A DNA stretch of 64,000 nt from Candidatus Oscillochloris fontis (GTDB lineage Bacteria; Chloroflexota; Chloroflexia; Chloroflexales; Chloroflexaceae): NCBI RefSeq assembly GCF_004138135.1, contig NZ_RYFD01000021.1, positions 1 to 64,000 of the forward strand, read 5' to 3'. The notes beneath the pieces are model-generated. The model made no database searches. It worked only from the letters and a program-made list of their open reading frames with translations, and was not told the origin of the DNA. Shown one piece after another: positions 27,080-36,095 of the stretch. How positions within the stretch are numbered: position 1 is the stretch's first letter; the number at the start of each line of letters is the position of its first letter. The translations under genes were made by a program, and so were the position numbers.

Positions 27080-28459
27080 ATGTCTGATGTTGTCATCACG
27101 CCAGAGGTGCTGGCGCGTTATAACAAACCCGGCCCGCGCTATACGAGTTACCCGACCGTACCGGCGTGGACTGAGTCTTTTGGCGAGGCGGAGTATCGTG
27201 AGGCGTTGAATGACCTCGCGACCCGCAACCACGATCCGATCTCGCTCTATGTTCACCTGCCCTTCTGCGCCGAGCGCTGCACCTATTGTGGTTGTAACGC
27301 AACCGTGACAACGCGCGCGGATGTGGTGGATAAGTATCTGGATTATGTTGAGCGTGAATTGGATCTGGTTGTCCCCCAATTGGGGGCGCGACGTCAGGTG
27401 GTGCAGTTGCATTGGGGTGGCGGTACACCCAACTTTCTGAACCAGCCCCAGATGGAGCGGCTGGTGCGCCTGCTCAATGAGCATTTCCTGATTAGTGCCG
27501 ACGGCGAAGTGGCGATTGAGTTTGATCCGCGCATCGGTTCGGTTGAACAGCTTGAGCAGATCCGCGAACTCGGGTTCAACCGCATCAGTTTCGGTGTCCA
27601 GGATATCAACCCGGCGGTGCAAGAGGCGATTGGCCGCATCCAGCCGTTTGATCTGACCGAGAAGCTCTTCCGCGCCAGCCGTGAGTTGGGTTTCAGCAGC
27701 GTCAATGTGGATATGGTCTATGGCTTGCCCAAGCAGACCGCCGAGAGTTTCCGCGATACGGTGATCGCGATCCGCGATCTGCGCCCCGACCGGATCGCCT
27801 GCTTCAGCTATGCGCATGTGCCGTGGGTCAAGTCCAACCAGAAGCTGATTGATGTCACCGCGCTGCCCGATACCTTCACCAAGTTTAGCCTCTTCCGCAT
27901 GGCGATTGACATGATGGGCGAGGCTGGCTACGATTGGGTGGGCATGGATCACTTTGCCCAGCGTGATGATGAGTTGGCGATTGCAGCGCGTGAGCGGCGC
28001 TTGCACCGCAACTTCATGGGCTATACCACCCGCCCGGCCTCGAATATGATCGCCTTCGGCATGAGCAGCATCAGCGATATCGTTGGCCGCTTTGTGCAGA
28101 ACGAGCCGCACCTCGGTAAGTACCAGAAGATGGTTGCTGCCGGTAAGTTGCCCATCGTTAAGGGCTACAAGCTGACTGAAGACGACCTGATGCGGCGGCA
28201 GGTTATTCTGCACCTGATGTGTAACCTGGAACTACCCTACGATCTGACCCGTACCACGTATGGGATGAGCTTGCAGGATGCCTTGGGCGAGGATCTGGAG
28301 CGTATGGAAGCCTATGTCGAGGATGGCTTCATTGAGTTGCTCCCCGACCGCATCCAGGTAACGCCGCTGGGCCGCTTCTTCGTGCGCCTGTTGGCGATGG
28401 AGTTGGATGCTCACTTGGCGAAGACTTCGGAGCGGATGGCCTTCTCCAAGACGGTATAA
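27080..28459 (+). CDS. hemN: Oxygen-independent coproporphyrinogen III dehydrogenase
   Basis: Radical SAM enzyme decarboxylating coproporphyrinogen III to protoporphyrinogen IX, the precursor shared by heme and bacteriochlorophyll, without oxygen. The 459-aa product opens with the HemN-type GPRYTSYPTVPAW and has the cluster motif CAERCTYCGC, LHWGGGTP, FGVQDINPAVQ and the C-terminal domain TYGMSLQDALGEDL. The full length and CxxxCxxCxC favour true HemN over HemW-like proteins. ATG 27080 is chosen because the longer frame only translates the palindromic element; GGGAG lies upstream. Confidence 0.95.
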   Translation: MSDVVITPEVLARYNKPGPRYTSYPTVPAWTESFGEAEYREALNDLATRNHDPISLYVHLPFCAERCTYCGCNATVTTRADVVDKYLDYVERELDLVVPQLGARRQVVQLHWGGGTPNFLNQPQMERLVRLLNEHFLISADGEVAIEFDPRIGSVEQLEQIRELGFNRISFGVQDINPAVQEAIGRIQPFDLTEKLFRASRELGFSSVNVDMVYGLPKQTAESFRDTVIAIRDLRPDRIACFSYAHVPWVKSNQKLIDVTALPDTFTKFSLFRMAIDMMGEAGYDWVGMDHFAQRDDELAIAARERRLHRNFMGYTTRPASNMIAFGMSSISDIVGRFVQNEPHLGKYQKMVAAGKLPIVKGYKLTEDDLMRRQVILHLMCNLELPYDLTRTTYGMSLQDALGEDLERMEAYVEDGFIELLPDRIQVTPLGRFFVRLLAMELDAHLAKTSERMAFSKTV

Positions 28460-28483
28460 GGTTGGGGTACCCCCGCTCCCATG

Positions 28484-28518
28484 GAACTTCCAGGAAGCTC
28501 GAAACTTCCTGGAAGTTC
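28484..28518. terminator. Hairpin between convergent hemN and CPBP genes
   Basis: A perfect 14-bp stem (28484-28497 / 28505-28518), 7-nt loop, halfway between two convergent stop codons (28459 and 28537). There is no strong U-tract on either side. Confidence 0.55.
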
Positions 28519-28536
28519 GTTGTACCATGCAAGCCC

Positions 28537-29442
28537 TCAACGCGGATCGCGCAGCGGCAACTGCCGCACCCCCATCAACAGCCCAATCACCAACAGAGGC
28601 ACGATCCAGCCGGTCATCCCGGTTGGCCCGGTTAGCGCCGTGTCGTAACTCGTCCCCGCCTGGAGCAGCAGGAAGGTGATCCCGGCACTCCCGTTGAGCG
28701 CCCCGTGGGCAATCATGGCCGGCCAGACACTCCCGGTGGCCAGCCGTAGCCATCCGAAGAGAATGCCCCAAATGATACAGAAGCCGGTCATCAACAGCAC
28801 CCCCAACACGGGATGGTCGGGGTAGTTGTAGCCAAGCAGGATCACCGGCGCGTGCCACAGCCCCCAGATCGCCCCGCTGATCAGCAGCGCAGGCCACTGG
28901 CCGAGCGGGAGCAGTTGTGGCAACAAGTAACCGCGCCAGCCCAACTCCTCACCCAGCGTGGGAATCGCGTTGAGGATCGGCGCAATCGTAAAGGCAGCAG
29001 CGATCTGGATCATCACCAACGTAGAGGCCGCGATGGGTACTGGGCCACTGATCGCCTCGGCCTGGGCCAAGAGTTCCCGGTAGGCCGAAAAATTGACCAG
29101 ATCAAGCTGGATGAGACCCAAGGCCGCGCCAACAAAGGGTGCCACGAGGTTGATCAGCGGGATTAGCAGCCACGCAAAGAGCCAGTACCACCCCCAGCGC
29201 CGCCCCTTGCCCAAACGCACGCCCAGTGCATCGCGCGCATCGCCCTGGGGTGGGCTAATGAAGCGCGAGACAACCAGCGCGGCGATAGTGGGCGCAAACA
29301 TCATCGCCGTCATCAGCGGCAGAGCCATAGGGAAGGCCAAGCCCTGGCCACTGATCCAGAGCGGACTCACCACCAACCAGGCCAAGCCGAACGAGAGCGC
29401 GATGTAGCTAATCAGTCCTTTGCGGTCTATGGTTGTAGGCAT
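28537..29442 (-). CDS. CPBP-family intramembrane metalloprotease
   Basis: A 301-aa multi-pass membrane protein (about eight segments) with the CPBP/Abi signature: EELGWRGYL (EExxxR), SGAIWGLWHAP (FxxxH-type) and MIAHGALNGSAG. Relatives include Rce1-type CAAX proteases and bacteriocin self-immunity proteins. ATG 29442 has GAGGAA upstream and the expected N-terminus MPTTIDRKGLISYI. It lies downstream of an SdpI-like gene on the same strand (160-bp gap filled by a repeat), suggesting a membrane-immunity role, but the substrate is unknown. Confidence 0.88.
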   Translation of the reverse strand: MPTTIDRKGLISYIALSFGLAWLVVSPLWISGQGLAFPMALPLMTAMMFAPTIAALVVSRFISPPQGDARDALGVRLGKGRRWGWYWLFAWLLIPLINLVAPFVGAALGLIQLDLVNFSAYRELLAQAEAISGPVPIAASTLVMIQIAAAFTIAPILNAIPTLGEELGWRGYLLPQLLPLGQWPALLISGAIWGLWHAPVILLGYNYPDHPVLGVLLMTGFCIIWGILFGWLRLATGSVWPAMIAHGALNGSAGITFLLLQAGTSYDTALTGPTGMTGWIVPLLVIGLLMGVRQLPLRDPR

Positions 29443-29489
29443 AACATTCCTCGTGAAACTATACATGCGGCATGAACCTAATATCTCGG

Positions 29490-29577
29490 TTTTGACGCAA
29501 AGACGCCAAGGCGCAAAGTCTTTACGATAGACCCCAATCGAACCCTTTGCGTCTTCGCGCCTTTGCGTCAATCAGAG
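29490..29577. repeat. GACGCAAAGACGCC inverted repeat, second copy
   Basis: TTGACGCAAAGACGCCAAGG and an inverted CCTTTGCGTCTTCGCGCC-type block face each other over about 85 bp, closely matching the copy at 19818-19884. It fills the gap between the CPBP and SdpI-like genes. Confidence 0.7.
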
Positions 29578-29602
29578 ACTTTGTTACCCCATGGGTGAAC
29601 AG

Positions 29603-30244
29603 TTAGCGCGTCGTCTGCTGGCGCGAGACCCAATAGGAATAGGCCATCGAACCAAACGCCGCCACCAGAATTGCCGTCAGACCGAGGCTAAACCCCACCA
29701 CCTCTGGTGCAAAGAGGCCCAGCAGCAGCGTGAAGGCCCCGGCAGCCACAAACATACGCCCGCCCACCCGATGGCTGCGTCGCCAGACCTCAGGATCGGC
29801 CAACGTCCATGGCGTGCGGATACCGACAAAATAGTTGGGCTGCACACGCCCCAACACATTCCCGATCAGGCCAAAGAGCAAACCCATCCCCACCATCATG
29901 GTGCGCGGCACACTCACCGGCCAGCCCAGGGCGGCGGCAATCACTAGGCCATGCACCAGCGCAAAAAAGAGCACCAGCGCCGTCATAATCTGGTGGTAAC
30001 TGCCCGCAAAGCTCGCATAGTTCTCGCGGCGCGGATCGAACTTGGGCAAGAGCGGCATCAGCACCACCATCAGCAACGCGATGATCGGAGCCAACAGAAC
30101 CGCCAGCAGCGGATGTCCATACCCATCCACCTCACCCGCAATATTCCAGTGCATTGGAGCCGGATTGGGCATGTAGGGGAGCGCAATCAAACCACTGATA
30201 AACATCACCGCCACAAGCACATAGAGTGCGCGTAGGTTACGCAT
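29603..30244 (-). CDS. sdpI: SdpI-like membrane immunity protein
   Basis: A 213-aa membrane protein with six or so hydrophobic segments. The N-terminal half (LIALPYMPNPAPMHWNIAGEVDGYG) matches the DUF1648 part and the C-terminal half (GRVQPNYFVGIRTPWTLADPEVWRRSHRVGG) the SdpI signature. In Bacillus subtilis SdpI both protects against the SdpC killing peptide and sequesters the repressor SdpR. The gene overlaps the ArsR-type gene upstream by 8 bp, reproducing the sdpRI operon. No toxin gene is visible. Confidence 0.9.
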   Translation of the reverse strand: MRNLRALYVLVAVMFISGLIALPYMPNPAPMHWNIAGEVDGYGHPLLAVLLAPIIALLMVVLMPLLPKFDPRRENYASFAGSYHQIMTALVLFFALVHGLVIAAALGWPVSVPRTMMVGMGLLFGLIGNVLGRVQPNYFVGIRTPWTLADPEVWRRSHRVGGRMFVAAGAFTLLLGLFAPEVVGFSLGLTAILVAAFGSMAYSYWVSRQQTTR

Positions 30245-30551
30245 CGTTCTCCTCCCCTTCAGTCGGTCGCTGCTCTAGGCCACCAACCCGAAAGATCTGC
30301 ATCATTTGTTGCAACATCTCCTGCACCACCGTGGTATTCAGGCGGTAGATGATCTTCTGCCCCTGGCGCTGGGTCAGCACCAGTTCCGCCGCTTTGAGTA
30401 CATTCAGGTGGTGCGACACACTCGGTGCCGTGATCGCAAAACGCGCCGCGATCTCGCCGGCAGTCATATCACCATCATTCAGCATCTGAAGAATGGCCCG
30501 CCGCGTTGGGTCGGCAAGCGCCTGCATGGTTTGGGTGAGTGCGTTCTGCAT
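30237..30551 (-). CDS. sdpR: ArsR-family repressor, SdpR-like
   Basis: A 104-aa winged-helix repressor: ALADPTRRAILQMLNDGDMT, then recognition helix APSVSHHLNVLKAAELV and wing TQRQGQKIIYRL. No metal-binding cysteines are present, as expected for SdpR-like members that are released by their SdpI partner. First gene of the sdpR-sdpI pair. The upstream 50 bp contain a TATACT and a TAGCC..GGCTA inverted pair that could be its operator. Confidence 0.9.
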   Translation of the reverse strand: MQNALTQTMQALADPTRRAILQMLNDGDMTAGEIAARFAITAPSVSHHLNVLKAAELVLTQRQGQKIIYRLNTTVVQEMLQQMMQIFRVGGLEQRPTEGEENDA

Positions 30552-30616
30552 AGTATTTAGCCAATCGTCTAATTAGGCTACGGGCTAAGTATACGGAGTT
30601 TCCAACCGAGCGTCAA

Positions 30617-30735
30617 TCCGTCGTAGGACGGATGCCGCCTACGGCGGTGGGGGGGGGCGGAGGCGGCTGCGCCGCCCCCGAAGATCTTTTTTGGTTGATG
30701 TTTGGCGGCTGCGCCGCCAAACATCAACCAAACAT
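30617..30735. repeat. Compound palindromic element, copy F, before phaE
   Basis: A GGGGGCGG..GGCGGC..GCCGCCCCCG hairpin (about 30653-30680) and a perfect 19-bp stem (30691-30709 / 30713-30731, loop TGC). The 325-bp gap from 30552 to 30876 otherwise holds only the leader of the PHA operon, whose promoter I could not define. Confidence 0.8.
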
Positions 30736-30876
30736 AGGATTCTCCCTCGTAACCTTCGTGTAACTAGGAGTGATACTGTAAAATTTAGCCGGGACTCTCA
30801 CTGCGGTCCTCATCACCCATACAGCAGGAGTGTTGCGGTGATCACGGGCGATCACCTAGAAAGTAGTAGATCCAGA

Positions 30877-31338
30877 ATGACCACCAACCAGAACGAGGGG
30901 TTCGACTTCACCGACCCAGTTGGTACTTGGCGCACGATTCGCGATGCGAATCTGGATGCCTGGGCCAAGGGTATGGCTACCATGGTGAATACCGAAACCT
31001 TCTCGAAGGCGCTCGGTATCCAGCTCGACACCATGCTGGCCGCCTCAGCTCCAATGCAGAAGGCCATGAACCAGTACATGGAGGCGTATCTCAAGCAGGC
31101 GAATCTCCCCTCACGCTCCGAAATGGTCAGTTTGGCCCAACGGATGACCAACATCGAGATGCGGCTTGACGACATGGATGCCCGTCTTGATGATATTCTG
31201 GCTGCCCTACGCGCCCTGGCAACTCCCGCCCTCGTCGCTGAGCCCGCCGAGGACGCTTCTGCTGCCGAAGCCAACCCGGAGAGTGATCCGGCTACCAAGC
31301 CCGCTGCGCGACGAACCCGCCGCACAACGAGTGAGTAG
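30877..31338 (+). CDS. phaE: Polyhydroxyalkanoate synthase subunit PhaE (short form)
   Basis: Accessory subunit of class III PHA synthase, needed with PhaC for polymerisation of (R)-3-hydroxyacyl-CoA at the granule surface. The 153-aa product begins MTTNQNEGFDFTDPVGTWRT and has a long amphipathic helical middle (MQKAMNQYMEAYLKQANLPSRS), a short coiled coil (MTNIEMRLDDMDARLDDIL) and an Ala/Pro/Arg-rich tail. It is much shorter than classic PhaE (about 350 aa) and resembles the PhaR/phasin end. ATG 30877 is chosen because the upstream frame is repeat DNA. First gene of phaE-phaC-phaB. Confidence 0.82.
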   Translation: MTTNQNEGFDFTDPVGTWRTIRDANLDAWAKGMATMVNTETFSKALGIQLDTMLAASAPMQKAMNQYMEAYLKQANLPSRSEMVSLAQRMTNIEMRLDDMDARLDDILAALRALATPALVAEPAEDASAAEANPESDPATKPAARRTRRTTSE

Positions 31339-31400
31339 CTGCGAGCACACCTGAGCCTTTCGCCTGCCTTCAGCCGAACCCATAGCGTAGGGAGTAGCGT

Positions 31401-32507
31401 ATGACTACTGTGCCAGACCCGGCCCTCGACCCCGAAGTCTTGACGAAGCGCTTTTTTGAAGAGCTTGAGCGATTTACGAAGAGTAGCGATACCTTCGCCA
31501 AACTCGCCGCGAATCGTCTGGATGTTAAGATCGGCCAGACACCTAAAACGGTCATCTGGACGCTGAATAAGGCGAAGCTCTACCACTTCACTCCAGTACT
31601 CCCGCCTGAACAGCGCCATCCGGTACCGCTTCTGCTCATCTTTGCCTTGATCAACCGCCCGGATATTTTCGATCTGCGTCCCGGGAATAGTTTTGTCGAG
31701 TACCTGCTCCACCAGGGCTATGATGTCTATATGGTAGATTGGGGCAGCCCTGGCCTCGAAGATGCCCACTACCAGATGGACGATTATGTGCTCGATTATC
31801 TGCCGCGTATCGTCCGGGCAATGCAGCGCCATATTGGGCGGCGTGAGTTTAGTATGTTGGGCTGGTGTATCGGTGCGATGCTCACCACCCTCTATGCGGC
31901 CATGCGCCCCAATGATGGCATCCGTAACCTGATCCTGCTGACCGCGCCGCTCGATTTTGCCGATAAGCAGGCCGGGCCATTCAACCGTTGGCTCACCACC
32001 GAGTACTACAATGTTGATGAACTGGTTCGCCAGTATGGCAATATGCCCGGTTCGATGATTGACTATGGCAGTAAAATGCTCAAGCCAGTCGAGAACTTCA
32101 TCAGCACCTACTTCAAACTGTGGGACAACCTCGACAACCCGGCGGTGGTCGATTCGTACCTCGCTATGAATAAGTGGGTCACCGATCTGGTTGATTTCCC
32201 CGGTGCCGCCTTCCGCCAGTGGGTGGTGGAGTTCTACCGCGAAAATCGGCTGATGGAGGGGACGCTGCGTCTGCGTGGCGAGTTGGTTGATCTGCGCAAC
32301 CTGCGCTGCAACTTCCTGAATGTGATTGCCGATAAAGACCATATCGTGCCCACGTGCCAATCCACCACCGTGATGGATAAGGTCGGCACGAAGGATAAGC
32401 TACTACTGCATATGCGCGGTGGCCATATCGGGATGATGGTCGGCAGCGGCGCGAACAAGCGTGTCTGGCCCCAGATTGATGCGTGGTTAGCCAAGCGGAG
32501 TAAATAG
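31401..32507 (+). CDS. phaC: Polyhydroxyalkanoate synthase, class III catalytic subunit
   Basis: Polymerises (R)-3-hydroxybutyryl-CoA into PHB. The 368-aa alpha/beta-hydrolase has the PHA-synthase lipase box with cysteine, GWCIGA (Cys156), YMVDWGSPG, the catalytic Asp in VIADKDHIVP and His in RGGHIGMMVG. The length and pairing with a small helical subunit fit class III. ATG 31401 has TAGGGAG upstream; 62 bp after phaE. Confidence 0.95.
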   Translation: MTTVPDPALDPEVLTKRFFEELERFTKSSDTFAKLAANRLDVKIGQTPKTVIWTLNKAKLYHFTPVLPPEQRHPVPLLLIFALINRPDIFDLRPGNSFVEYLLHQGYDVYMVDWGSPGLEDAHYQMDDYVLDYLPRIVRAMQRHIGRREFSMLGWCIGAMLTTLYAAMRPNDGIRNLILLTAPLDFADKQAGPFNRWLTTEYYNVDELVRQYGNMPGSMIDYGSKMLKPVENFISTYFKLWDNLDNPAVVDSYLAMNKWVTDLVDFPGAAFRQWVVEFYRENRLMEGTLRLRGELVDLRNLRCNFLNVIADKDHIVPTCQSTTVMDKVGTKDKLLLHMRGGHIGMMVGSGANKRVWPQIDAWLAKRSK

Positions 32508-32589
32508 AAGACCCACCATCGGGGCGTAGTATGCACTGCGCCCCTTTCTGTCATTTGAACTACAACCTAGTGCAGAGGAGCACGCTACT

Positions 32590-33330
32590 ATGCGCCTGAA
32601 GAACAAAGTTGCCATCGTTACTGGTGGTGGGCAGGGAATTGGTCGTCAGACCGCGCTCACGTTCGCCCGCGAAGGGGCCAAGGTGGTGGTGGCTGATGTG
32701 AATATGACCGCCGCGCAGGCGGTGGCAACCGAGATCGAGCAGGCTGATGGTCAGGCTCGTGCGGTCTTTCTCGATGCGGCCCGCACCGAGTCGGTTGAGG
32801 TTGCTATGCGTGCGGCCAATGAGTGGGGCGGCGGGATCAATATTCTGGTTAATAATGCTGGCATTACCCGCGATGCCCGCATGCAGAAGATGACCGAGGA
32901 TCAGTGGGATGCGGTGATCGGCGTGAACCTCAAGGGGGTCTGGCTATGCAGTAAATACGCCGCCCCGTATATGATCACCCACGGCAATGGGGTCATCCTG
33001 AATGCCGCTTCGGTGGTGGCACTCTATGGCAACTTCGGCCAGAGCAACTATGTCGCCGCGAAGTCCGGGGTGATCGGCATGACGAAGACCTGGGCACGCG
33101 AACTGGGGCCAAGTGGTATCCGCGTCAATGCGGTCGCCCCCGGTTTCATCCAGACCGACATGATCGCCTCGGTACCCGACAAGGTGATCGAGTCGATGAA
33201 GGAGCGCACCCCGCTCCGCCGCATCGGTGTGTCTGAGGATATTGCCAATGCCTACCTCTTCCTCGCATCCGATGAGGCCAGTTTCATCACCGGCACGGTG
33301 CTCTCGGTTGATGGCGGCTTGATGTTCTAG
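32590..33330 (+). CDS. phaB: Acetoacetyl-CoA reductase (SDR family)
   Basis: NAD(P)H-dependent short-chain dehydrogenase, 246 aa: GGGQGIGR cofactor loop, NNAGITRD, the catalytic Ser/Tyr/Lys in NAASVVALYGNFGQSNYVAAK, and PGFIQTDM. By position after phaE-phaC it should reduce acetoacetyl-CoA to (R)-3-hydroxybutyryl-CoA; by sequence alone it could also be a FabG. A phaA thiolase is not in the window. A GGGGCG..CGCCCC hairpin (about 32521-32544) lies between phaC and phaB. Confidence 0.9.
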   Translation: MRLKNKVAIVTGGGQGIGRQTALTFAREGAKVVVADVNMTAAQAVATEIEQADGQARAVFLDAARTESVEVAMRAANEWGGGINILVNNAGITRDARMQKMTEDQWDAVIGVNLKGVWLCSKYAAPYMITHGNGVILNAASVVALYGNFGQSNYVAAKSGVIGMTKTWARELGPSGIRVNAVAPGFIQTDMIASVPDKVIESMKERTPLRRIGVSEDIANAYLFLASDEASFITGTVLSVDGGLMF

Positions 33331-35256
33331 GTAGAGACGCATAGGTGTGGGGCGCGTTGTGATGCGCCCCACCGGGTTTTGTAGCCTGTAGAGTTGTAAC
33401 CCCCATCCCTCACGCAATCCCATCCCCTCCACCAACGTGCCGTGGCTCGTGATCCACGCACCGAGTTCGCTACTTCCTCCTCGCTGTTCGCCCCACAAGA
33501 TGTAGCGCAATGTGCCATTTGCCACCATCTGAGCCAGATCTTCGCTATCAACCACCGGATCACTGCCGGAGAAGCCGCCCATATAGAGCACCGGACGCCC
33601 AGTTGCGAGGACATAGCGATCACCTTCGTTGGCGCTCGGTACCGCGACGAGGTAGGTGACATCCTGGGTGTTGGCGGTTAAAAAGCTGATCAGGGCTGTT
33701 TCGGTTGGTTCCTGGTTAGCGGCACCGCCCAAGGATTGGCTGGTTCCGTCGTAGGCGTGGGGTAGCCGCACATCTGGGTTGGGATCGCTACTGGTATAAA
33801 CCGACCAGACCAGTGGGGTGAGTAGGATGCAGGCCAGCGCCGTCACCATTCCGACCCGTGTGAGCATGGGTCTTCTGCTCATCCAGAGACCCGCCGCCAG
33901 TACGAGCAGTGCGTAGGCCCATGGCATCCACCAACGCTCGCTGAGGTAGGCCGAGGCGATCTGGTCTTGGGCCACGAGGGTACTAGCAGTGATGAGCAGC
34001 AGCATGATGCCCCCCCGCTGCCCCGACTGGGCGAAGATGTGTGCCACCGCTCCCCCAACGAGTGCGGCCACCGGGGCCGCAACCATGATCAGGTAGTAGG
34101 CGTGGTAGAACGAGGCGCTGCTAAAAAAGACTAGCGCGATCAGGAGCCAACCACCCCATAGAACTACTGCTTGGTGTTGCGGTGCAAGAGGTAACCGGAA
34201 CCGTGCGCTCCATGCGAGTAAGCCCATCCCCAACAACCCAACCGGGAATAACCAACTGACCTCGTTGCTCAGTGGAGCGCTCACGAGCCGTAATAGCCCC
34301 GGCGGGCCGATCTCATTCCCTGGCCCACCCCCACCCGGCGGTGGGCGGGTTCCGACATCTCCGTTCAATGGTGGAGGTGGGCGCATCCCACCATCTGCAC
34401 CGTGCATCGTGGTTGGCAGAACGGGGTCGGTTGGCTGCGTCCCCGTGCTACGCCCAAAGAGGCGGCTCAGCCCGTTATGGCCAATGATCAGTTCAGTGAC
34501 CGTGTTGTTGGTGCTACTGCCCACATAAGGACGCATATTCGCTGGTGTCAGATCAACGGCAATCGGCCAAGCCAAGGCGACGCCCCCCACCACTAGGCCA
34601 GCCAGGGCTAGATGGGCGATCTTGCGCCACCAACCAAGGTTGGCTCCCAAAAAGTAGAGCGCAATGAATGCGGGCAGAGGCAAAAATGCCTGGAGCATCT
34701 TGATATTGAAGCCTAGCCCCACCAGGAATGCACCGAGCAAGAGCCAACGTAGCCGCGCCTGTTCGGTTGCCTTGATCACTGCCCACGCAGCCAGCAGCAG
34801 GGTAAGCATCAATAGGCTATCCATGGTATTGTTACGATCTGTTGCCACTGCTACCGGAGTGATTGCCAACGCTAGTGCGCCCACCACGCCCGGCCATACG
34901 CCAAACTGACGCGCAATCAGGTGATAGAGGAGCAACACTGCCATTACCCCAGCAATGATCTGGGGTAAAATGACTGCCACACCATTGACGCCTAGTACAT
35001 ACGCTGAAAGAGCCTGAATCCAGAGACCAAGTGGTGGTTTATCAATACTGACCGAACCGCCCGGTTCGGCAGCCACAAAGAAGAAGTTGGACCACGACTG
35101 GAGCATACTGGCAACTCCAGCCGTATAGTAGAGATTACCGTCACCTACTGCCTCTAGGTTGCTGACCCGTAACCCAAGCGCCAGGATGAGTACCCCCACC
35201 AGCGCGATGATGTGGGGAGCAAATCGGCGGGGCGGTGTGGAGGGGTTAGGCAGCAT
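32944..35256 (-). CDS. GT39-type membrane glycosyltransferase with run-on C-terminus
   Basis: A 770-aa polytopic protein of the PMT/ArnT superfamily, which transfers sugars from polyprenyl-phosphate carriers outside the membrane: GNLYYTAGVASMLQSW, SIDKPPLGLWIQALSAYVLG, TDRNNTMDSLL, about a dozen hydrophobic segments, and a soluble C-terminal part with a Gly/Pro-rich loop. The family region appears to end near GWGLQLYRL (about residue 630). The frame then runs through a REP hairpin (33347-33372) and 387 bp of antisense phaB before stopping at 32944, so about 130 residues have no counterpart in the family. The true stop was probably lost when the repeat arrived. Confidence 0.85.
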   Translation of the reverse strand: MLPNPSTPPRRFAPHIIALVGVLILALGLRVSNLEAVGDGNLYYTAGVASMLQSWSNFFFVAAEPGGSVSIDKPPLGLWIQALSAYVLGVNGVAVILPQIIAGVMAVLLLYHLIARQFGVWPGVVGALALAITPVAVATDRNNTMDSLLMLTLLLAAWAVIKATEQARLRWLLLGAFLVGLGFNIKMLQAFLPLPAFIALYFLGANLGWWRKIAHLALAGLVVGGVALAWPIAVDLTPANMRPYVGSSTNNTVTELIIGHNGLSRLFGRSTGTQPTDPVLPTTMHGADGGMRPPPPLNGDVGTRPPPGGGGPGNEIGPPGLLRLVSAPLSNEVSWLFPVGLLGMGLLAWSARFRLPLAPQHQAVVLWGGWLLIALVFFSSASFYHAYYLIMVAAPVAALVGGAVAHIFAQSGQRGGIMLLLITASTLVAQDQIASAYLSERWWMPWAYALLVLAAGLWMSRRPMLTRVGMVTALACILLTPLVWSVYTSSDPNPDVRLPHAYDGTSQSLGGAANQEPTETALISFLTANTQDVTYLVAVPSANEGDRYVLATGRPVLYMGGFSGSDPVVDSEDLAQMVANGTLRYILWGEQRGGSSELGAWITSHGTLVEGMGLREGWGLQLYRLQNPVGRITTRPTPMRLYLEHQAAINREHRAGDETGLIGCEEEVGIGNILRHTDAAERGALLHRLDHLVGYRGDHVGLDETGGDRIDADTTWPQFACPGLRHADHPGLRGDIVALAEVAIECHHRSGIQDDPIAVGDHIRGGVFTA
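33347..33372. repeat. REP hairpin between phaB and the GT39 gene
   Basis: GTGGGGCGC and GCGCCCCAC pair around an 8-nt loop, 17 bp after the phaB stop. It probably terminates phaB but is open to translation on the other strand. Confidence 0.6.
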
Positions 35257-35404
35257 CAGATTCTCCTCGTATGTAGATATTCTCCCACAACTCTAGCGCC
35301 ATTATGTTCATGGCGTGTGTAGAAGAGGTACACAATCCCTATACTGAATCTGAACACTCAGCGGGTATACTAGCACGAGCATACGCACGAATCGGAGTGC
35401 CCTC

Positions 35405-36091
35405 ATGAGCAAAACTATCCTCGTCGTTGACGACCACGCCAATGTACGGCTCTTACTTAAAGATTACCTGAGCGAACATGGCTTCCGCGTGATCACCGCC
35501 TCCGATGGCTCCGAGGCGCTTGCGGTGGCCGGACGCGAGAATCCCGACCTCATCCTGCTTGATGTGATGATGCCCAAGCTCGATGGCTTCGCGTTTATGC
35601 AGCAATTTCGTAAACGCCATACGACGCCGGTGATTATGCTCACAGCGCGGATTGCCGAATCGGATAAGGTGGTGGGCCTGGAACTCGGAGCCGATGATTA
35701 TGTCACCAAGCCCTTCGGGATGCACGAACTGGTCGCCCGCGTGCGCGCCGTGTTGCGCCGCACCGCCCCCGACGCAATCAACCCCGATGAGGTGTTGCGG
35801 GTGGGCGAACTGACCCTGAACCGCGCTACCCGCATGGTGCGTGACGGGAACCGCGATGTCTCACTGACCCCCTCGGAGTTTGCGTTGCTCGCGGCACTGA
35901 TGGAGTCGCCGGGGCGCGTCTTTAGCCGCGAACAACTGCTCGAACGCCTCCAGGGCAACGACTACGAAGGCGTTGAGCGCACGATTGATGTCCACATCCG
36001 TAACTTGCGCAAGAAACTCGAACCCGACCCAACCCAACCACGCTACGTCGAGACCGTCTTTGGTGTTGGCTACCGCTGCCGTGTGGACTAA
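35405..36091 (+). CDS. OmpR-family response regulator
   Basis: A 228-aa two-component regulator. The receiver domain (1-120) has the acidic pair VVDDH, phospho-acceptor Asp in LILLDVMMP, the Thr of MLTAR and the Lys of TKPF. The DNA-binding winged helix (about 130-226) has TPSEFALLAAL and TIDVHIRNLRKKL. It is paired with the histidine kinase starting 4 nt after its stop. The upstream region (35369-35374) has a TATACT hexamer with only a weak -35. Confidence 0.95.
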   Translation: MSKTILVVDDHANVRLLLKDYLSEHGFRVITASDGSEALAVAGRENPDLILLDVMMPKLDGFAFMQQFRKRHTTPVIMLTARIAESDKVVGLELGADDYVTKPFGMHELVARVRAVLRRTAPDAINPDEVLRVGELTLNRATRMVRDGNRDVSLTPSEFALLAALMESPGRVFSREQLLERLQGNDYEGVERTIDVHIRNLRKKLEPDPTQPRYVETVFGVGYRCRVD

Positions 36092-36095
36092 CCCT

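Noticed and set aside
30691-30876. N-terminal extension of phaE
   Set aside because: It again translates the repeat (VDVWRLRRQ), and ATG 30877 gives the natural start.
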